Positions 43,899 through 52,972 of a stretch of 64,000 nucleotides of DNA are shown piece after piece (the first letter of the stretch is position 1; every line of letters begins with the position of its first letter). The DNA is from Hyphomonadaceae bacterium (GTDB lineage: Bacteria > Pseudomonadota > Alphaproteobacteria > Caulobacterales > Aquidulcibacteraceae): contig WRPI01000006.1 of the NCBI GenBank assembly GCA_009773395.1, positions 62,001 through 126,000 of the forward strand, read 5' to 3'. A program made the translations under genes and the position numbers. Under the pieces are notes generated by a model. The model ran no database searches. It was not told where the DNA came from and was given only the letters and a program-made list of their open reading frames with translations.

Positions 43899-45638
43899 AT
43901 GTGGAAATCAAATAATATCTTCGGAAATAAGCAAGTATTTATTTTACGGCTTTTGGTCGGATTAGTTTTCGGATTGGCGCTGGCGTGGCTGATTGAATCA
44001 ACACCCAATAACCACGGCGATTCAAACAGCACCGAAATTTGGCGGCAAGTTTGTTTTGCCGTAATCGGCCTTGGTGCCTTTGTTTTATGGGCCGGTTTGG
44101 GCGCAATGCGCCGCATAAGCCTTGCAATATGGGCAGTAACAGCCGCAATTGTAATTGCCTATGTGGCAAATCACAGCGTCACAATGGGTGACGCGCGTGG
44201 CGTGGGTTATTTGGGTGGGACCATAACTTTTCTAATATTTCCGTTTCTCTTTATCGCCCATGAATTAGTTTCAAGTGGCGATCAAGCTGGCAAAATAATT
44301 GCGCCATATGAAACTTATTTCGACGAAGCCTGGAAACGCGGCGTGCAATTGATTTTGTCGCTTATCTTCACTCAATTATTCTTGGGTATATTATTTTTGG
44401 GCGGCGCTTTATTGGGTTTCATTGGCATTGATTGGCTAAAAGACCTATTGGACGAAAAATATTTCATGGTGCCAGCAATGGGTATGGCAATAGCATCGGC
44501 AGTGCATTTAAGCGATGTACAGCCCAAATTATTATCGAATTTTCGCAATTTAATTTTGTCAATTTTCGCGTGGCTTTTGCCATTGATTGTTTTGGTAGGC
44601 GGCATTTTTGTGGTCAGTCTGGCATTCACTGGCCTTGCACCACTATGGAGCACCAAGGCCGCAACCGCGACATTATTGACGGGCTGCGTTATTTTTGTGC
44701 TGCTTATCAATGCCGCATATGGTCAAGGCGAAGAAGCCCATAAAATAAATACGATATTGAAAATCGCAATTCGCATTGCCACATTTATTTTGGCGATTTT
44801 TGCAGTACTTGCGGCATACAGTTTGGCTTTGCGCATCAACCAATATGGGTTTACTCCCGATAGGGTATTTGCCTTAATCGGCGTGGTCATTGCTGTATCT
44901 TATGGCGCCGCATATTTGGCCGCCAACATCGGGCGCGGCGCATTTATGGTGAACATTGAACACGCAAATATTGGTTTGGCATTTGTAAAAGCTGCGGTGT
45001 TTTTGGCCGTTTTGACGCCGTTTGCAAATCCATCACGGCTTTCGGTTGATTCACAAGTTGCAAGGCTGGAAAGCGGAAAAATCGCAGTGGATAAATTTGA
45101 TTGGCTCTTGCTTAGATTTGAAACTGGCAAATATGGCAACAATGCATTGAGGCGGCTGACTTCAAGCAATGTTGCGGCAATAAAATCCAAGGCAATTGAA
45201 ACCCAAGCACTGAATGACGACGACCGCCATAATAGGCCGCCGCAAACTGAGCCTGCGAAAATGCAAAGGCCAGATGTCGCGCAATTCACAATAGTAAAAG
45301 GTGGGACAGCTTTGCCGCAAAGCTTTCTAAATCAAGAGTTTGATATCAATGACGTTAGTTTGCCAAACTGTTTGCGTGAGCGCACCAAAAGCGCGCATTG
45401 TGAAGTTGCAATTATTGACCTAAACGGTGACAATGCGTCCGAACTTGTTTTCAAAGCGGACTACCAATTGTTTTTATATTATCAAGAAAATGGGCTATGG
45501 AAAATTCAGGACATAAGTGGCTTTCCTTTCAATGAGAATTTCAAAAGAGCGTTTGCCATAGGTGAAATTAGCGCCGCCGAACCCAAATGGGACGATTTGA
45601 TTATTGGCAATCAAACAATTGATATTCCATCACGATAA
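43899..45638 (+). CDS. DUF4153 membrane protein
   Basis: This 579-residue protein has 10 or more hydrophobic helices over residues 10-375, such as LRLLVGLVFGLALAWLIEST and VPAMGMAIASAVHLSDVQPK. A soluble C-terminal region of about 190 residues contains a calcium-binding-like DLNGDNASELVFK. It fits DUF4153 (membrane proteins of unknown function). It lies just downstream of hemCD and may be part of the same unit. The C-terminal FG-GAP-like segment is unusual and could bind an extracytoplasmic ligand. Confidence 0.78.
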   Translation: MWKSNNIFGNKQVFILRLLVGLVFGLALAWLIESTPNNHGDSNSTEIWRQVCFAVIGLGAFVLWAGLGAMRRISLAIWAVTAAIVIAYVANHSVTMGDARGVGYLGGTITFLIFPFLFIAHELVSSGDQAGKIIAPYETYFDEAWKRGVQLILSLIFTQLFLGILFLGGALLGFIGIDWLKDLLDEKYFMVPAMGMAIASAVHLSDVQPKLLSNFRNLILSIFAWLLPLIVLVGGIFVVSLAFTGLAPLWSTKAATATLLTGCVIFVLLINAAYGQGEEAHKINTILKIAIRIATFILAIFAVLAAYSLALRINQYGFTPDRVFALIGVVIAVSYGAAYLAANIGRGAFMVNIEHANIGLAFVKAAVFLAVLTPFANPSRLSVDSQVARLESGKIAVDKFDWLLLRFETGKYGNNALRRLTSSNVAAIKSKAIETQALNDDDRHNRPPQTEPAKMQRPDVAQFTIVKGGTALPQSFLNQEFDINDVSLPNCLRERTKSAHCEVAIIDLNGDNASELVFKADYQLFLYYQENGLWKIQDISGFPFNENFKRAFAIGEISAAEPKWDDLIIGNQTIDIPSR

Positions 45639-45718
45639 AATCTTGGAATGCTGAAGCAAACACTCGACAAATTGGGGCAAAGAAGTCTAACAGTTTGGGC
45701 ATTATTTTGGGGTAAAAA

Positions 45719-46696
45719 ATGGCAAAATTGGTTGTAGTTTTTGGCGGATCGGGCTTTCTTGGCAAATATGTCGTTCGAGCCTTATGCAAAGCTGGAATGC
45801 GGGTTCGGGTTGCGATGCGCCGCCCCCATCTCGGCCACGAATTGCGCGTCATGGGCGATGTCGGCCAAGTGCAATTATTTCAAGCCAATGTCCGCAACGC
45901 ACCAAGCGTCGCCAGGGCGCTTGAAGGCGCTGACGCAATTGTCAATTTAGTTGGGATTTTGTCGGAAAAAGGCAAACAAAAATTTGATGATGTCATTTTT
46001 GAAGGCGCCAAAAATATTGCCGAAGCGGCCAAAGCTGCTGGCATTGACATTATGGTGCAATTATCCGCGATTGGTGCCGATGCGCAATCCAAATCAAAAT
46101 ACGCCCAAGCAAAAGCAAAAGCCGAACAAACTGTCAAACAAATATTGCCGAGCGCCACAATTTTGCGCCCAAGTGTAATTTTTGGCGTCGAAGATGGGTT
46201 TTTTAATCGCTTCGCCGAAATTTCGCGCTTCGCGCCGTTTATGCCTTTAATTGGCGGCGGCGCTACCAAGTTCCAACCGGTATTCGCGGCTGATGTTGCC
46301 AAAGCGATTATGGTGGCACTAACTTCGCCAAATGTTGCTGGCAAAACCTATGAACTTGGTGGGCCGAGTATTTATAGTTTTGAACAAATCCTGCGCTATA
46401 TCGCAGCCGAAACTGCAAGGCCGCGGCCTATGGTCAAATTGCCATTTGGACTTATGCAATTTCTTGGAAATATTACTGACGCAGTCTTCAAAATCTATCC
46501 TTTTGCCGAACCGCCTTTTACGGGCGATCAAATAGAATTAATGCGCCATGACAATATTGTTGCAAGTGATGCATTGGGATTTCCGGATTTGGGAATAAAC
46601 GGCCTGTCAACCGTTGAAGCAATTGTTCCTTCATATCTATACAGATACCGTCCGCATGGCCAGTTCGAGGCTAGGACCGCGTTGAAACGAGCTTAG
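45719..46696 (+). CDS. NDUFA9-like NAD(P)-binding protein of complex I
   Basis: This 325-residue extended SDR starts with the Rossmann motif VVFGGSGFLGKYVVRAL. It carries DAIVNLVGILSEKGKQKFDD, VQLSAIGADAQSKSKYAQAK, ATILRPSVIFG and AKAIMVALTSPNVAGKTYEL. It matches the complex I NDUFA9 subunit family, which in Alphaproteobacteria associates with NADH dehydrogenase. GGGGT precedes the ATG. Its 3' end overlaps folC on the other strand by 26 bp. Confidence 0.88.
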   Translation: MAKLVVVFGGSGFLGKYVVRALCKAGMRVRVAMRRPHLGHELRVMGDVGQVQLFQANVRNAPSVARALEGADAIVNLVGILSEKGKQKFDDVIFEGAKNIAEAAKAAGIDIMVQLSAIGADAQSKSKYAQAKAKAEQTVKQILPSATILRPSVIFGVEDGFFNRFAEISRFAPFMPLIGGGATKFQPVFAADVAKAIMVALTSPNVAGKTYELGGPSIYSFEQILRYIAAETARPRPMVKLPFGLMQFLGNITDAVFKIYPFAEPPFTGDQIELMRHDNIVASDALGFPDLGINGLSTVEAIVPSYLYRYRPHGQFEARTALKRA

Positions 46697-47969
46697 AATT
46701 ATCAGCAAGCACACTTCCCGCCAAATAAAGTGAGCCGCATATCAAGACGCGCGGTGTTGTTGCAAATTGCAAAGCTGCGGTTAATGCCAATTCGAAATCC
46801 TCAAAGGCAATTGCGTCAAACCCCATGGATTGCGCCGTTTTTGCAAGCGCTTCAGGCGCAGTCCCATTGGGCGACGATGTAATCGGCACACACATTATTT
46901 TCGGCGAGAGTTGCTTGAACGCCTCAAAAAAACCTTCCAAATCTTTATTTCCGAGCAAACCACAAATCAATACAAATGGGCGTGGGTTTTTGTCTTGCAA
47001 TTGTGCCATGAAATTCGCCGCAGCACGCGCTCCGTGGGGATTGTGGCCGCCATCAAGCCAAAGCTCCGCGCCCACAGATATGGCCATCGATCCATATTCT
47101 CCGAAATCAAACCTTTGCATTCGCGCTGGCCATTTCGCAGATTGTAGTCCTCGGGCGATTGCTGCCTCCTCTATGCCAAGTGCCAAAGCTGCCCTCGCCG
47201 CAGTGCCAGCATTTTCAAATTGGTGCGCGCCATGTAATGATGGCGGTGGAAGCTCAATTAGCTGATTTTCAGTTTGCAAACACAATTTGCCGTAGGATTG
47301 ATATGAATCCCATTCTTGGCCAAAAACCAATGGAATCGCGCCAATAATTTCGATTTCATGCTCGATAACATCCACAATTTCTTCGCGTTGACGGGCAATT
47401 ATTGCGGGCGTTTTTGCCCTAAGGATACCACATTTTTCGCGTGCAATTTGCGCCAAATCTTCGCCCAAAAACTCTTTATGGTCATAGTCAATTGGGGTGA
47501 TTATTGTCAGCAATTTTTGGTCAATCGCATTTGTGGCATCAAGCCGCCCACCAAGGCCAGTTTCCAAAAGCAAATAATCGGCGGGCGTATCGGCAAATGC
47601 CAAAAACCCAGCCAGAGTTTCGGCCTCGAAAATTGTTAGCGGAATACCCTTCGCAATTTCTTGCACAATCTTCGCATATTTCAAAAGCGCTTCTTCGCTA
47701 ATTTGCTTGCCCGCAATCACATATCTTTCATGGATAGTTACCAAATGCGGCGAAGTATAAACATGACAAGTCTTACCCGCAGCTTCCAATATCGAGCGCA
47801 AAAATGCGAGGGTTGAACCTTTGCCATTGGTTCCCGCAATATGAATTATGGGGGGCAGAACTAAATCAAGCGGCTTCAGGGCCGCTCTTATTCGGTCAAG
47901 TGATAGGTCAATCACACGCGGGAAAGCATAGAAGATTTCGGCGGCAGTGATTTCAGCAGGCTTTTTCAA
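46671..47969 (-). CDS. folC: Bifunctional folylpolyglutamate synthase/dihydrofolate synthase
   Basis: This 432-residue Mur-ligase-type enzyme adds glutamate to dihydropteroate and folates. The P-loop region is IHIAGTNGKGSTLAFLRSIL. Other motifs are YTSPHLVTIHERYVIAGKQI, LLETGLGGRLDATNAID, ITPIDYDHKEFLGEDLAQIA and WLDGGHNPHGARAAA. It is the last gene of the trpFBA-accD-folC run, 6 bp after accD. Confidence 0.95.
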   Translation of the reverse strand: MKKPAEITAAEIFYAFPRVIDLSLDRIRAALKPLDLVLPPIIHIAGTNGKGSTLAFLRSILEAAGKTCHVYTSPHLVTIHERYVIAGKQISEEALLKYAKIVQEIAKGIPLTIFEAETLAGFLAFADTPADYLLLETGLGGRLDATNAIDQKLLTIITPIDYDHKEFLGEDLAQIAREKCGILRAKTPAIIARQREEIVDVIEHEIEIIGAIPLVFGQEWDSYQSYGKLCLQTENQLIELPPPSLHGAHQFENAGTAARAALALGIEEAAIARGLQSAKWPARMQRFDFGEYGSMAISVGAELWLDGGHNPHGARAAANFMAQLQDKNPRPFVLICGLLGNKDLEGFFEAFKQLSPKIMCVPITSSPNGTAPEALAKTAQSMGFDAIAFEDFELALTAALQFATTPRVLICGSLYLAGSVLADNSKLVSTRS

Positions 47970-47975
47970 CTTGCG

Positions 47976-48830
47976 CTATGCGGCAACATTATTGGGCAAT
48001 AATAGCGCCAAAAGCCTGCCAATTGTTGCCCTTAAATCTTTGCGGGCCACGACCATATCGACCATGCCATGTTCTTTTAGATATTCCGCGGTTTGAAAGC
48101 CTGGTGGTAGTTTTTGGCGAATTGTTTGTTCAATAACGCGCGGGCCAGCAAAGCAAATCAAGGCCCCAGGTTCTGCAATATGAACATCACCAAGCATAGC
48201 ATAGCTTGCAGTCACACCGCCTGTGGTTGGGTCGGTGAGCACGACAATATATGGCAATTTGGCATCGTGGAGGCTTTCAATCATCAAGGTTGTGCGCGGC
48301 ATTTGCATCAATGACAAAATGCCTTCCTGCATTCTGGCGCCGCCCGCCGCAGTTACGCAAATAAGCCCACATTTCATATCCAAAGCGGTTTGTGCCGCTT
48401 TAATAAACGCCTCGCCCGCCGCCATACCGAGTGAGCCGCCCATGAATGCAAAATCTTGGACGATAATTACGGCATTTTGGCCCTTAATTTTGCCTTTGGC
48501 GATCGTCATGCAATCTTGCTTGCCAGTTGTGGCGCGAGAAGATTTTAAACGATCAATATATTTTTTATCATCTTTGAATTTGAGTGGATCTTCGGGAACC
48601 GATGGCAATTCCACTTCTTCGTATGCGCCATCATCGAACATAAAACTGAGGCGGACTTCGGCACCAATTCGCATATGGCGACCACTTGGCGTCACCATAA
48701 GCGCGTTTTCTAAATCGCTTCTGTATAGCATATCGCCAGTATCGGGGCACTTTACCCAAAGATTATCTGGAGTTTCAGTTTTTTTTAGAAGTTTGTTTAT
48801 ACCAGGGCGAATACTATCTAACCAAGACAT
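47976..48830 (-). CDS. accD: Acetyl-CoA carboxylase carboxyltransferase beta subunit
   Basis: This 284-residue enzyme transfers CO2 from biotin to acetyl-CoA. The carboxyltransferase core has [58 protein letters not shown] and [18 protein letters not shown]. The N-terminal zinc finger of E. coli AccD is degenerate here: only the Cys of [10 protein letters not shown] remains of the four. As far as I recall this is usual in Alphaproteobacteria rather than damage. Order with trpA and folC is conserved. Confidence 0.96.
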   Translation of the reverse strand: MSWLDSIRPGINKLLKKTETPDNLWVKCPDTGDMLYRSDLENALMVTPSGRHMRIGAEVRLSFMFDDGAYEEVELPSVPEDPLKFKDDKKYIDRLKSSRATTGKQDCMTIAKGKIKGQNAVIIVQDFAFMGGSLGMAAGEAFIKAAQTALDMKCGLICVTAAGGARMQEGILSLMQMPRTTLMIESLHDAKLPYIVVLTDPTTGGVTASYAMLGDVHIAEPGALICFAGPRVIEQTIRQKLPPGFQTAEYLKEHGMVDMVVARKDLRATIGRLLALLLPNNVAA

Positions 48831-48833
48831 TCA

Positions 48834-49646
48834 CTAATCCTTTTGTGTCGCAGCGCGCATTTGCATTGCGAATTCTCGTGCCACCTGCGCACAATTTTGG
48901 CCATTTTGATGTGCAGCAAACACAGAGTCAACCACTGCCGCACCAATTACAATACCATCGGCAATTTGCGAGGTTTTATGAGCGGCCTCTGCCGTCCTTA
49001 TGCCAAAACCAATCGCGACCGGAAGATTGGCCGCCGCTTTCACAATTGCGACTTTTTCCTTTATAGCCGCAACATCAATTGCTTTTACACCGGTCACACC
49101 CGCGACGGAAACATAATAAACAAACCCTTCGACGCCTTCTATCACTTTTGGCAAGCGCGCCGCATCGGTCGTTGGGGCGGCAAGCCGAATTATCGCTATA
49201 TCATTGGCTTTCAAACACTCTCGCAATTCGCCATCTTCCTCAGGCGGGGCATCGACGACAATTACGCCATCGACCCCTGCATTTGCGGCGTTTTTGGCAA
49301 AAACCTCATATCCCATGCTTTCAATTGGATTGAGATAGCCCATCAATATTAGGCCAGTTTGCGAATGTTTGGCACGAAAATTTTGGGCAATGGCAAGAGT
49401 TTTTTTCAAGGTCACGCCATTTGCCAATGCCCGTTGCGAAGCAAGCTGAATTGATGGCCCCTCGGCCATTGGATCTGAAAACGGGAAGCCAAGTTCGATA
49501 ATGTCTGCGCCGCCTTCGACCAAAGCGTCCAGCACTTCTTCGCATTTTTCAAGCGTTGGATCGCCCGCCATAACATAAAGAACCAGCGCAGCGCGGCTTT
49601 GGCTGGCAGCATTTGCAAAAGCACTTGAAATGCGTGCGACCGTCAT
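48834..49646 (-). CDS. trpA: Tryptophan synthase alpha subunit
   Basis: This 270-residue TIM barrel cleaves indole-3-glycerol phosphate. The catalytic Glu lies in [20 protein letters not shown] and the Asp in [34 protein letters not shown] and [12 protein letters not shown] are also typical. It overlaps trpB by 4 nt and accD starts 3 bp after its stop. Confidence 0.97.
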   Translation of the reverse strand: MTVARISSAFANAASQSRAALVLYVMAGDPTLEKCEEVLDALVEGGADIIELGFPFSDPMAEGPSIQLASQRALANGVTLKKTLAIAQNFRAKHSQTGLILMGYLNPIESMGYEVFAKNAANAGVDGVIVVDAPPEEDGELRECLKANDIAIIRLAAPTTDAARLPKVIEGVEGFVYYVSVAGVTGVKAIDVAAIKEKVAIVKAAANLPVAIGFGIRTAEAAHKTSQIADGIVIGAAVVDSVFAAHQNGQNCAQVAREFAMQMRAATQKD

Positions 49647-50881
49647 ATTTTGTTTCCTAGCGCTTCGGCAATTGTGAAAATATCTTTATCGCCACGGCCC
49701 GAAAGGTTCAAAACCACCAATCCGCCTTTACCAATTTCGCGCGCGATTTCACCAATCCGTGCCAATGCATGTGACGGCTCTAAAGCTGGCAAAATCCCTT
49801 CAAGGCGGGAGCAAAGCTGAAATGCCTCGAGTGCTTCATCATCAGTGGTGGATAAATAAGTGGCGCGGCCCGTGTCTTTTAGGAAAGATAATTCGGGGCC
49901 AACTCCTGGATAATCAAGCCCCGCCGAAATCGAATGCGCGTCTAAGATTTGGCCATCATCATCTTGCAATAAATAAGTGCGGTTACCGTGCAAAACCCCA
50001 GGGCGACCACCAGCCATTGCCGCCGCATGCTTGTCAGTATCAAGGCCAAGACCCGCAGCTTCAACGCCATAAATTTTCACGCTATCGTCATTCAAAAACG
50101 GGTGAAATAAACCCAAAGCATTGGAGCCACCGCCAATGCAAGCAACCACAGCATCAGGTAAACGCCCTTCCATTTCCAACATTTGCACTTTAGTTTCGTT
50201 GCCAATAACGCTTTGAAAATCACGCACCATTGCAGGGTATGGATGCGGGCCGGCCGCAGTGCCAATAATATAAAAAGTGTCATCTGGGTTTGATACCCAA
50301 TCGCGCAGAGCTTCGTTCATTGCATCTTTTAGGGTCTGAGTGCCCGCAGTTACTGGGCGAACTTCTGCGCCCAATAATTTCATGCGGAATACATTCGGGC
50401 TTTGACGCGCAACATCTTTTGCCCCCATATAAACCACACAAGGCAAACCAAAACGAGCGCAAACTGTTGCGGTAGCAACGCCGTGTTGCCCCGCGCCAGT
50501 TTCGGCAATGATGCGGGTTTTGCCCATGCGCATTGCCAATAATATTTGCCCCATGCAATTATTGATTTTGTGCGCGCCGGTATGATTTAATTCTTCACGC
50601 TTAAAATAAATTTTCGCGCCACCATAATGCGCGGTTAAGCGTTCAGCAAAATATAGAGGCGACGGACGGCCCACATAATGTTTCAAATAACCACTTAATT
50701 CGGTTTTGAATGCTTCATCATTTTTCGCGAATTGATAAGCTTCATCAAGTGCCAAAATATTTGGCATTAGAGTCTCGGCAACAAAGCGGCCCCCAAATTG
50801 GCCAAATTTGCCATTTTCGTCAGGATATTGGTCCCAATTATTTTTCCGTGTCTCGGCCAAATTAGCTGCCCTTTGCGGCAT
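49643..50881 (-). CDS. trpB: Tryptophan synthase beta subunit
   Basis: This 412-residue PLP enzyme condenses indole and serine. The PLP lysine is Lys105 in [12 protein letters not shown]. The Gly-rich phosphate loop [35 protein letters not shown] and the potassium-binding C-terminal SGRGDKD are present. Its start overlaps the end of trpF by 20 bp and its end overlaps trpA by 4 nt, so the three are translationally coupled. Confidence 0.97.
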   Translation of the reverse strand: MPQRAANLAETRKNNWDQYPDENGKFGQFGGRFVAETLMPNILALDEAYQFAKNDEAFKTELSGYLKHYVGRPSPLYFAERLTAHYGGAKIYFKREELNHTGAHKINNCMGQILLAMRMGKTRIIAETGAGQHGVATATVCARFGLPCVVYMGAKDVARQSPNVFRMKLLGAEVRPVTAGTQTLKDAMNEALRDWVSNPDDTFYIIGTAAGPHPYPAMVRDFQSVIGNETKVQMLEMEGRLPDAVVACIGGGSNALGLFHPFLNDDSVKIYGVEAAGLGLDTDKHAAAMAGGRPGVLHGNRTYLLQDDDGQILDAHSISAGLDYPGVGPELSFLKDTGRATYLSTTDDEALEAFQLCSRLEGILPALEPSHALARIGEIAREIGKGGLVVLNLSGRGDKDIFTIAEALGNKI

Positions 50882-51512
50882 TTAAGAAAGATTTGATAAG
50901 TGCCAAGTCCTTTACGCCAACCGCACTTTCAACGCCAGAAGATACATCAACCATTGGCGCGCCAGTTGCAGCAATTGCCGCCCCAACATTGTCATGGTTA
51001 AGCCCGCCCGATAGAAACCATGGCTTATTGTGTTCAAATCCCTGCAATATGCCCCAATCGAACGCCGCGCCAAACCCACCCGCATTTTTTTCACCTTTCG
51101 GGGGCTTGGCATCAAAAAGCACAAAATCGGCCACATCGAAAAACGGCACAGCATTTTGCAAATCATTTTCGTTTTCTATGCCAATTGCCTTTATGGTCTT
51201 GAAACCCAATGACCTAACTTCTTTCACGCGAGCAAGGCTTTCATTGCCATGCAATTGAACATAATCGGGGGACAATCTGTCAGCAATTTGTCGCAAGAAC
51301 TCATCGTCAGGGTCCACTGTCACCGCAATGATTTGCACATCTGGATTGAGGGTTAAAGCCAAATTTGCCAAAGCAGTTGCGTTATCAATATTGATATTGC
51401 GTGGGCTTTTTGGGTGAAACACGAAACCCAAATAGTCCGCGCCACCAAGCGTCGCAGTTTCAACAGCTTCGGCGGTCGTCAAACCACAAATTTTTACTTT
51501 CGCCTTATTCAT
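50862..51512 (-). CDS. trpF: Phosphoribosylanthranilate isomerase
   Basis: This 216-residue TIM-barrel enzyme of tryptophan synthesis has the catalytic Cys in [62 protein letters not shown] and [12 protein letters not shown]. It precedes trpB, as in most Alphaproteobacteria. The upstream mscL gene overlaps its ATG by 4 nt, which is an unusual neighbour. Confidence 0.95.
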   Translation of the reverse strand: MNKAKVKICGLTTAEAVETATLGGADYLGFVFHPKSPRNINIDNATALANLALTLNPDVQIIAVTVDPDDEFLRQIADRLSPDYVQLHGNESLARVKEVRSLGFKTIKAIGIENENDLQNAVPFFDVADFVLFDAKPPKGEKNAGGFGAAFDWGILQGFEHNKPWFLSGGLNHDNVGAAIAATGAPMVDVSSGVESAVGVKDLALIKSFLNAAKGS

Positions 51513-51904
51513 TTCTTATTGGCCAACAAATCCCTAATTTCACCAAGCAAAATTTCAGATTTATTGCTTTCTTCTTGTTTAATCTGCATATTCAAACGGT
51601 TCAATAGCTTGATTAATGAGAAAACGACAAGACCGACAATGAAAAATGTCGTAACCGCATTGAAAAAAGCGCCATAGTGAATTGCAACTTCTTGCGTATT
51701 TTTCAAAGTGTCGGCATTTTTCAAAACCAATTTGAGATCCGAAAAATCAACCCCACTTGTCAAAAGCCCAACCACTGGCATAACAACTTCTTTGACCAAA
51801 GCGTCAATTACTTTGGTGAAAGCACCGCCAACGGCCACGCCGACCGCCAAATCAACCACTTTGCCACGTAAAATAAAATCTTTGAATTCCTGCGCAACCG
51901 ACAT
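51509..51904 (-). CDS. mscL: Large-conductance mechanosensitive channel MscL (paralogue 1)
   Basis: This 131-residue channel opens on hypo-osmotic shock. TM1 follows KDFILRGKVVDLAVGVAVGG, with the pore-lining AVGVAVGGAFTKVIDALVKE. TM2 is NAVTTFFIVGLVVFSLIKLL, followed by the cytoplasmic helix ending [10 protein letters not shown]. Its stop overlaps the trpF ATG by 4 nt. A second mscL lies 176 bp upstream on the same strand; the two are about half identical by eye, so this is an old duplication. Confidence 0.95.
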   Translation of the reverse strand: MSVAQEFKDFILRGKVVDLAVGVAVGGAFTKVIDALVKEVVMPVVGLLTSGVDFSDLKLVLKNADTLKNTQEVAIHYGAFFNAVTTFFIVGLVVFSLIKLLNRLNMQIKQEESNKSEILLGEIRDLLANKK

Positions 51905-51952
51905 TATCGCCCCCTTTGTGGAAAAGGCGGTGATATATTACGCAAATGCGAT

Positions 51953-52066
51953 TGTCATCCCTGATTTATTCGGGGATCTGGTTAAGAATGAAGCGCCAAA
52001 ACTGATCAATCGCTTCAATAACCACAAGATCCCCGACATTTTTCTTTGAAAAATTCGGGGATGACA
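51953..52066. repeat. GTCATCCC-type palindromic intergenic repeat
   Basis: TGTCATCCCTGATTTATTCG opens and ATTCGGGGATGACA closes an imperfect palindrome of about 114 bp, with inner arms GGGGATCTGGTTA and TAACCACAAGATCCCC. Elements with GTCATCCCCG ends are common in many bacterial genomes. It lies between the two mscL genes and has no coding capacity. Confidence 0.75.
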
Positions 52067-52080
52067 GTTAAACGAGATTA

Positions 52081-52476
52081 TTATTTTTTCGCCAATAAAT
52101 CGCGGATTTCACCCAACAAGCCCTCGGTAGTTGGGCCAGCAGGTGCGGCTTCGGCTGGCTTTTGTATTTTATTGATAGCTTTGACCACCATGAATACTGA
52201 AAAGCCAATAATTAGGAACGAAATTAATGTATTGATGAAATTACCATAAGTTATCGCGACTTCAGCGGTTTTGGTTGCTTCGTCCGCGGCTTTCAATACA
52301 AGTTTCATGGCAGAAAAATCTGAGCCACCCATAAAATAGCCAGCAATCGGCATTATCACATCTTTTACAAAACTATCAACAATTTTGCCAAATGCGGCAC
52401 CGATAACCACACCAACCGCCAAATCGACAAAATTGCCGCGCATAATAAATTCTTTGAATTCACTTGTGATGGACAC
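52081..52476 (-). CDS. mscL: Large-conductance mechanosensitive channel MscL (paralogue 2)
   Basis: This 131-residue channel has the N-terminal amphipathic helix SEFKEFIMRGNFVDLAVGVV, TM1 (VVIGAAFGKIVDSFVKDVIM) and TM2 (FINTLISFLIIGFSVFMVVK). The C-terminal helix is PTTEGLLGEIRDLLAKK. It lies 23 bp downstream of ihfB and is probably co-transcribed with it. It is closer to the usual MscL consensus than paralogue 1. Confidence 0.95.
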   Translation of the reverse strand: MSITSEFKEFIMRGNFVDLAVGVVIGAAFGKIVDSFVKDVIMPIAGYFMGGSDFSAMKLVLKAADEATKTAEVAITYGNFINTLISFLIIGFSVFMVVKAINKIQKPAEAAPAGPTTEGLLGEIRDLLAKK

Positions 52477-52499
52477 AAATTTTCCTCATTAGTCCTGAA

Positions 52500-52808
52500 T
52501 TATTCGCTGTCATCACCACCATTTAGGCGGGCGCGTAATTCTTTGCCAGCTTTGAAAAACGGTGCGCGTTTGCTGGTAACACTCACTTGCTCACCGGTTC
52601 GCGGATTGCGGCCAATTCTTGCATCACGGGTTCTTGCGGAAAATGCGCCAAAGCCACGCAATTCGACGCGGTCACCTCGTTCGAGAGCTGACGAAATCTC
52701 CTCGAGCACTGTATCAACGACACGTTCAATGTCGCCATGGAATAAATGTGGATTGTCCGCCGCCAATCTCGCCACAAGTTCAGAACGCAACAATTTTGTG
52801 CCCTCCAT
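52500..52808 (-). CDS. ihfB: Integration host factor beta subunit
   Basis: This protein of about 102 residues is a DNA-bending HU/IHF subunit, with [60 protein letters not shown]. The Pro in the IGRNPRTGE arm is the DNA-intercalating residue. The ATG at 52808 is followed by GGAGGG, which could itself be a ribosome binding site for a TTG at 52793 (giving [11 protein letters not shown]), so the start is open. A longer frame to 52928 reads through the terminator and is rejected. The gene follows rpsA, as usual. Confidence 0.93.
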   Translation of the reverse strand: MEGTKLLRSELVARLAADNPHLFHGDIERVVDTVLEEISSALERGDRVELRGFGAFSARTRDARIGRNPRTGEQVSVTSKRAPFFKAGKELRARLNGGDDSE

Positions 52809-52910
52809 TTTAGGTTCAGCAATTAAGCAAACCAAAAAAGATAATAATGGCAACAAATAGCGACAACGCAAGGGGTTTTGATGAAAAATTTGCAATTTGA
52901 CGGCGAAAAC

Positions 52911-52950
52911 AAAAAAAAAGCGAGCCAAACCAAGTGGTAAGGCTCGCTTT
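52911..52950 (-). terminator. Rho-independent terminator of rpsA
   Basis: On the minus strand AAAGCGAGCC, a 13-nt loop and GGCTCGCTTT are followed by a run of nine T. The stem is GC-rich and perfect over about 10 bp. It begins 22 bp after the rpsA stop and separates rpsA from ihfB. Confidence 0.9.
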
Positions 52951-52972
52951 GAAATACAGTTTATTACTTAAA

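Noticed and set aside
48722-48800. Loss of zinc-finger cysteines in AccD as a sign of decay
   Set aside because: The rest of the enzyme is intact, and as far as I recall alphaproteobacterial AccD proteins commonly have this degenerate finger.
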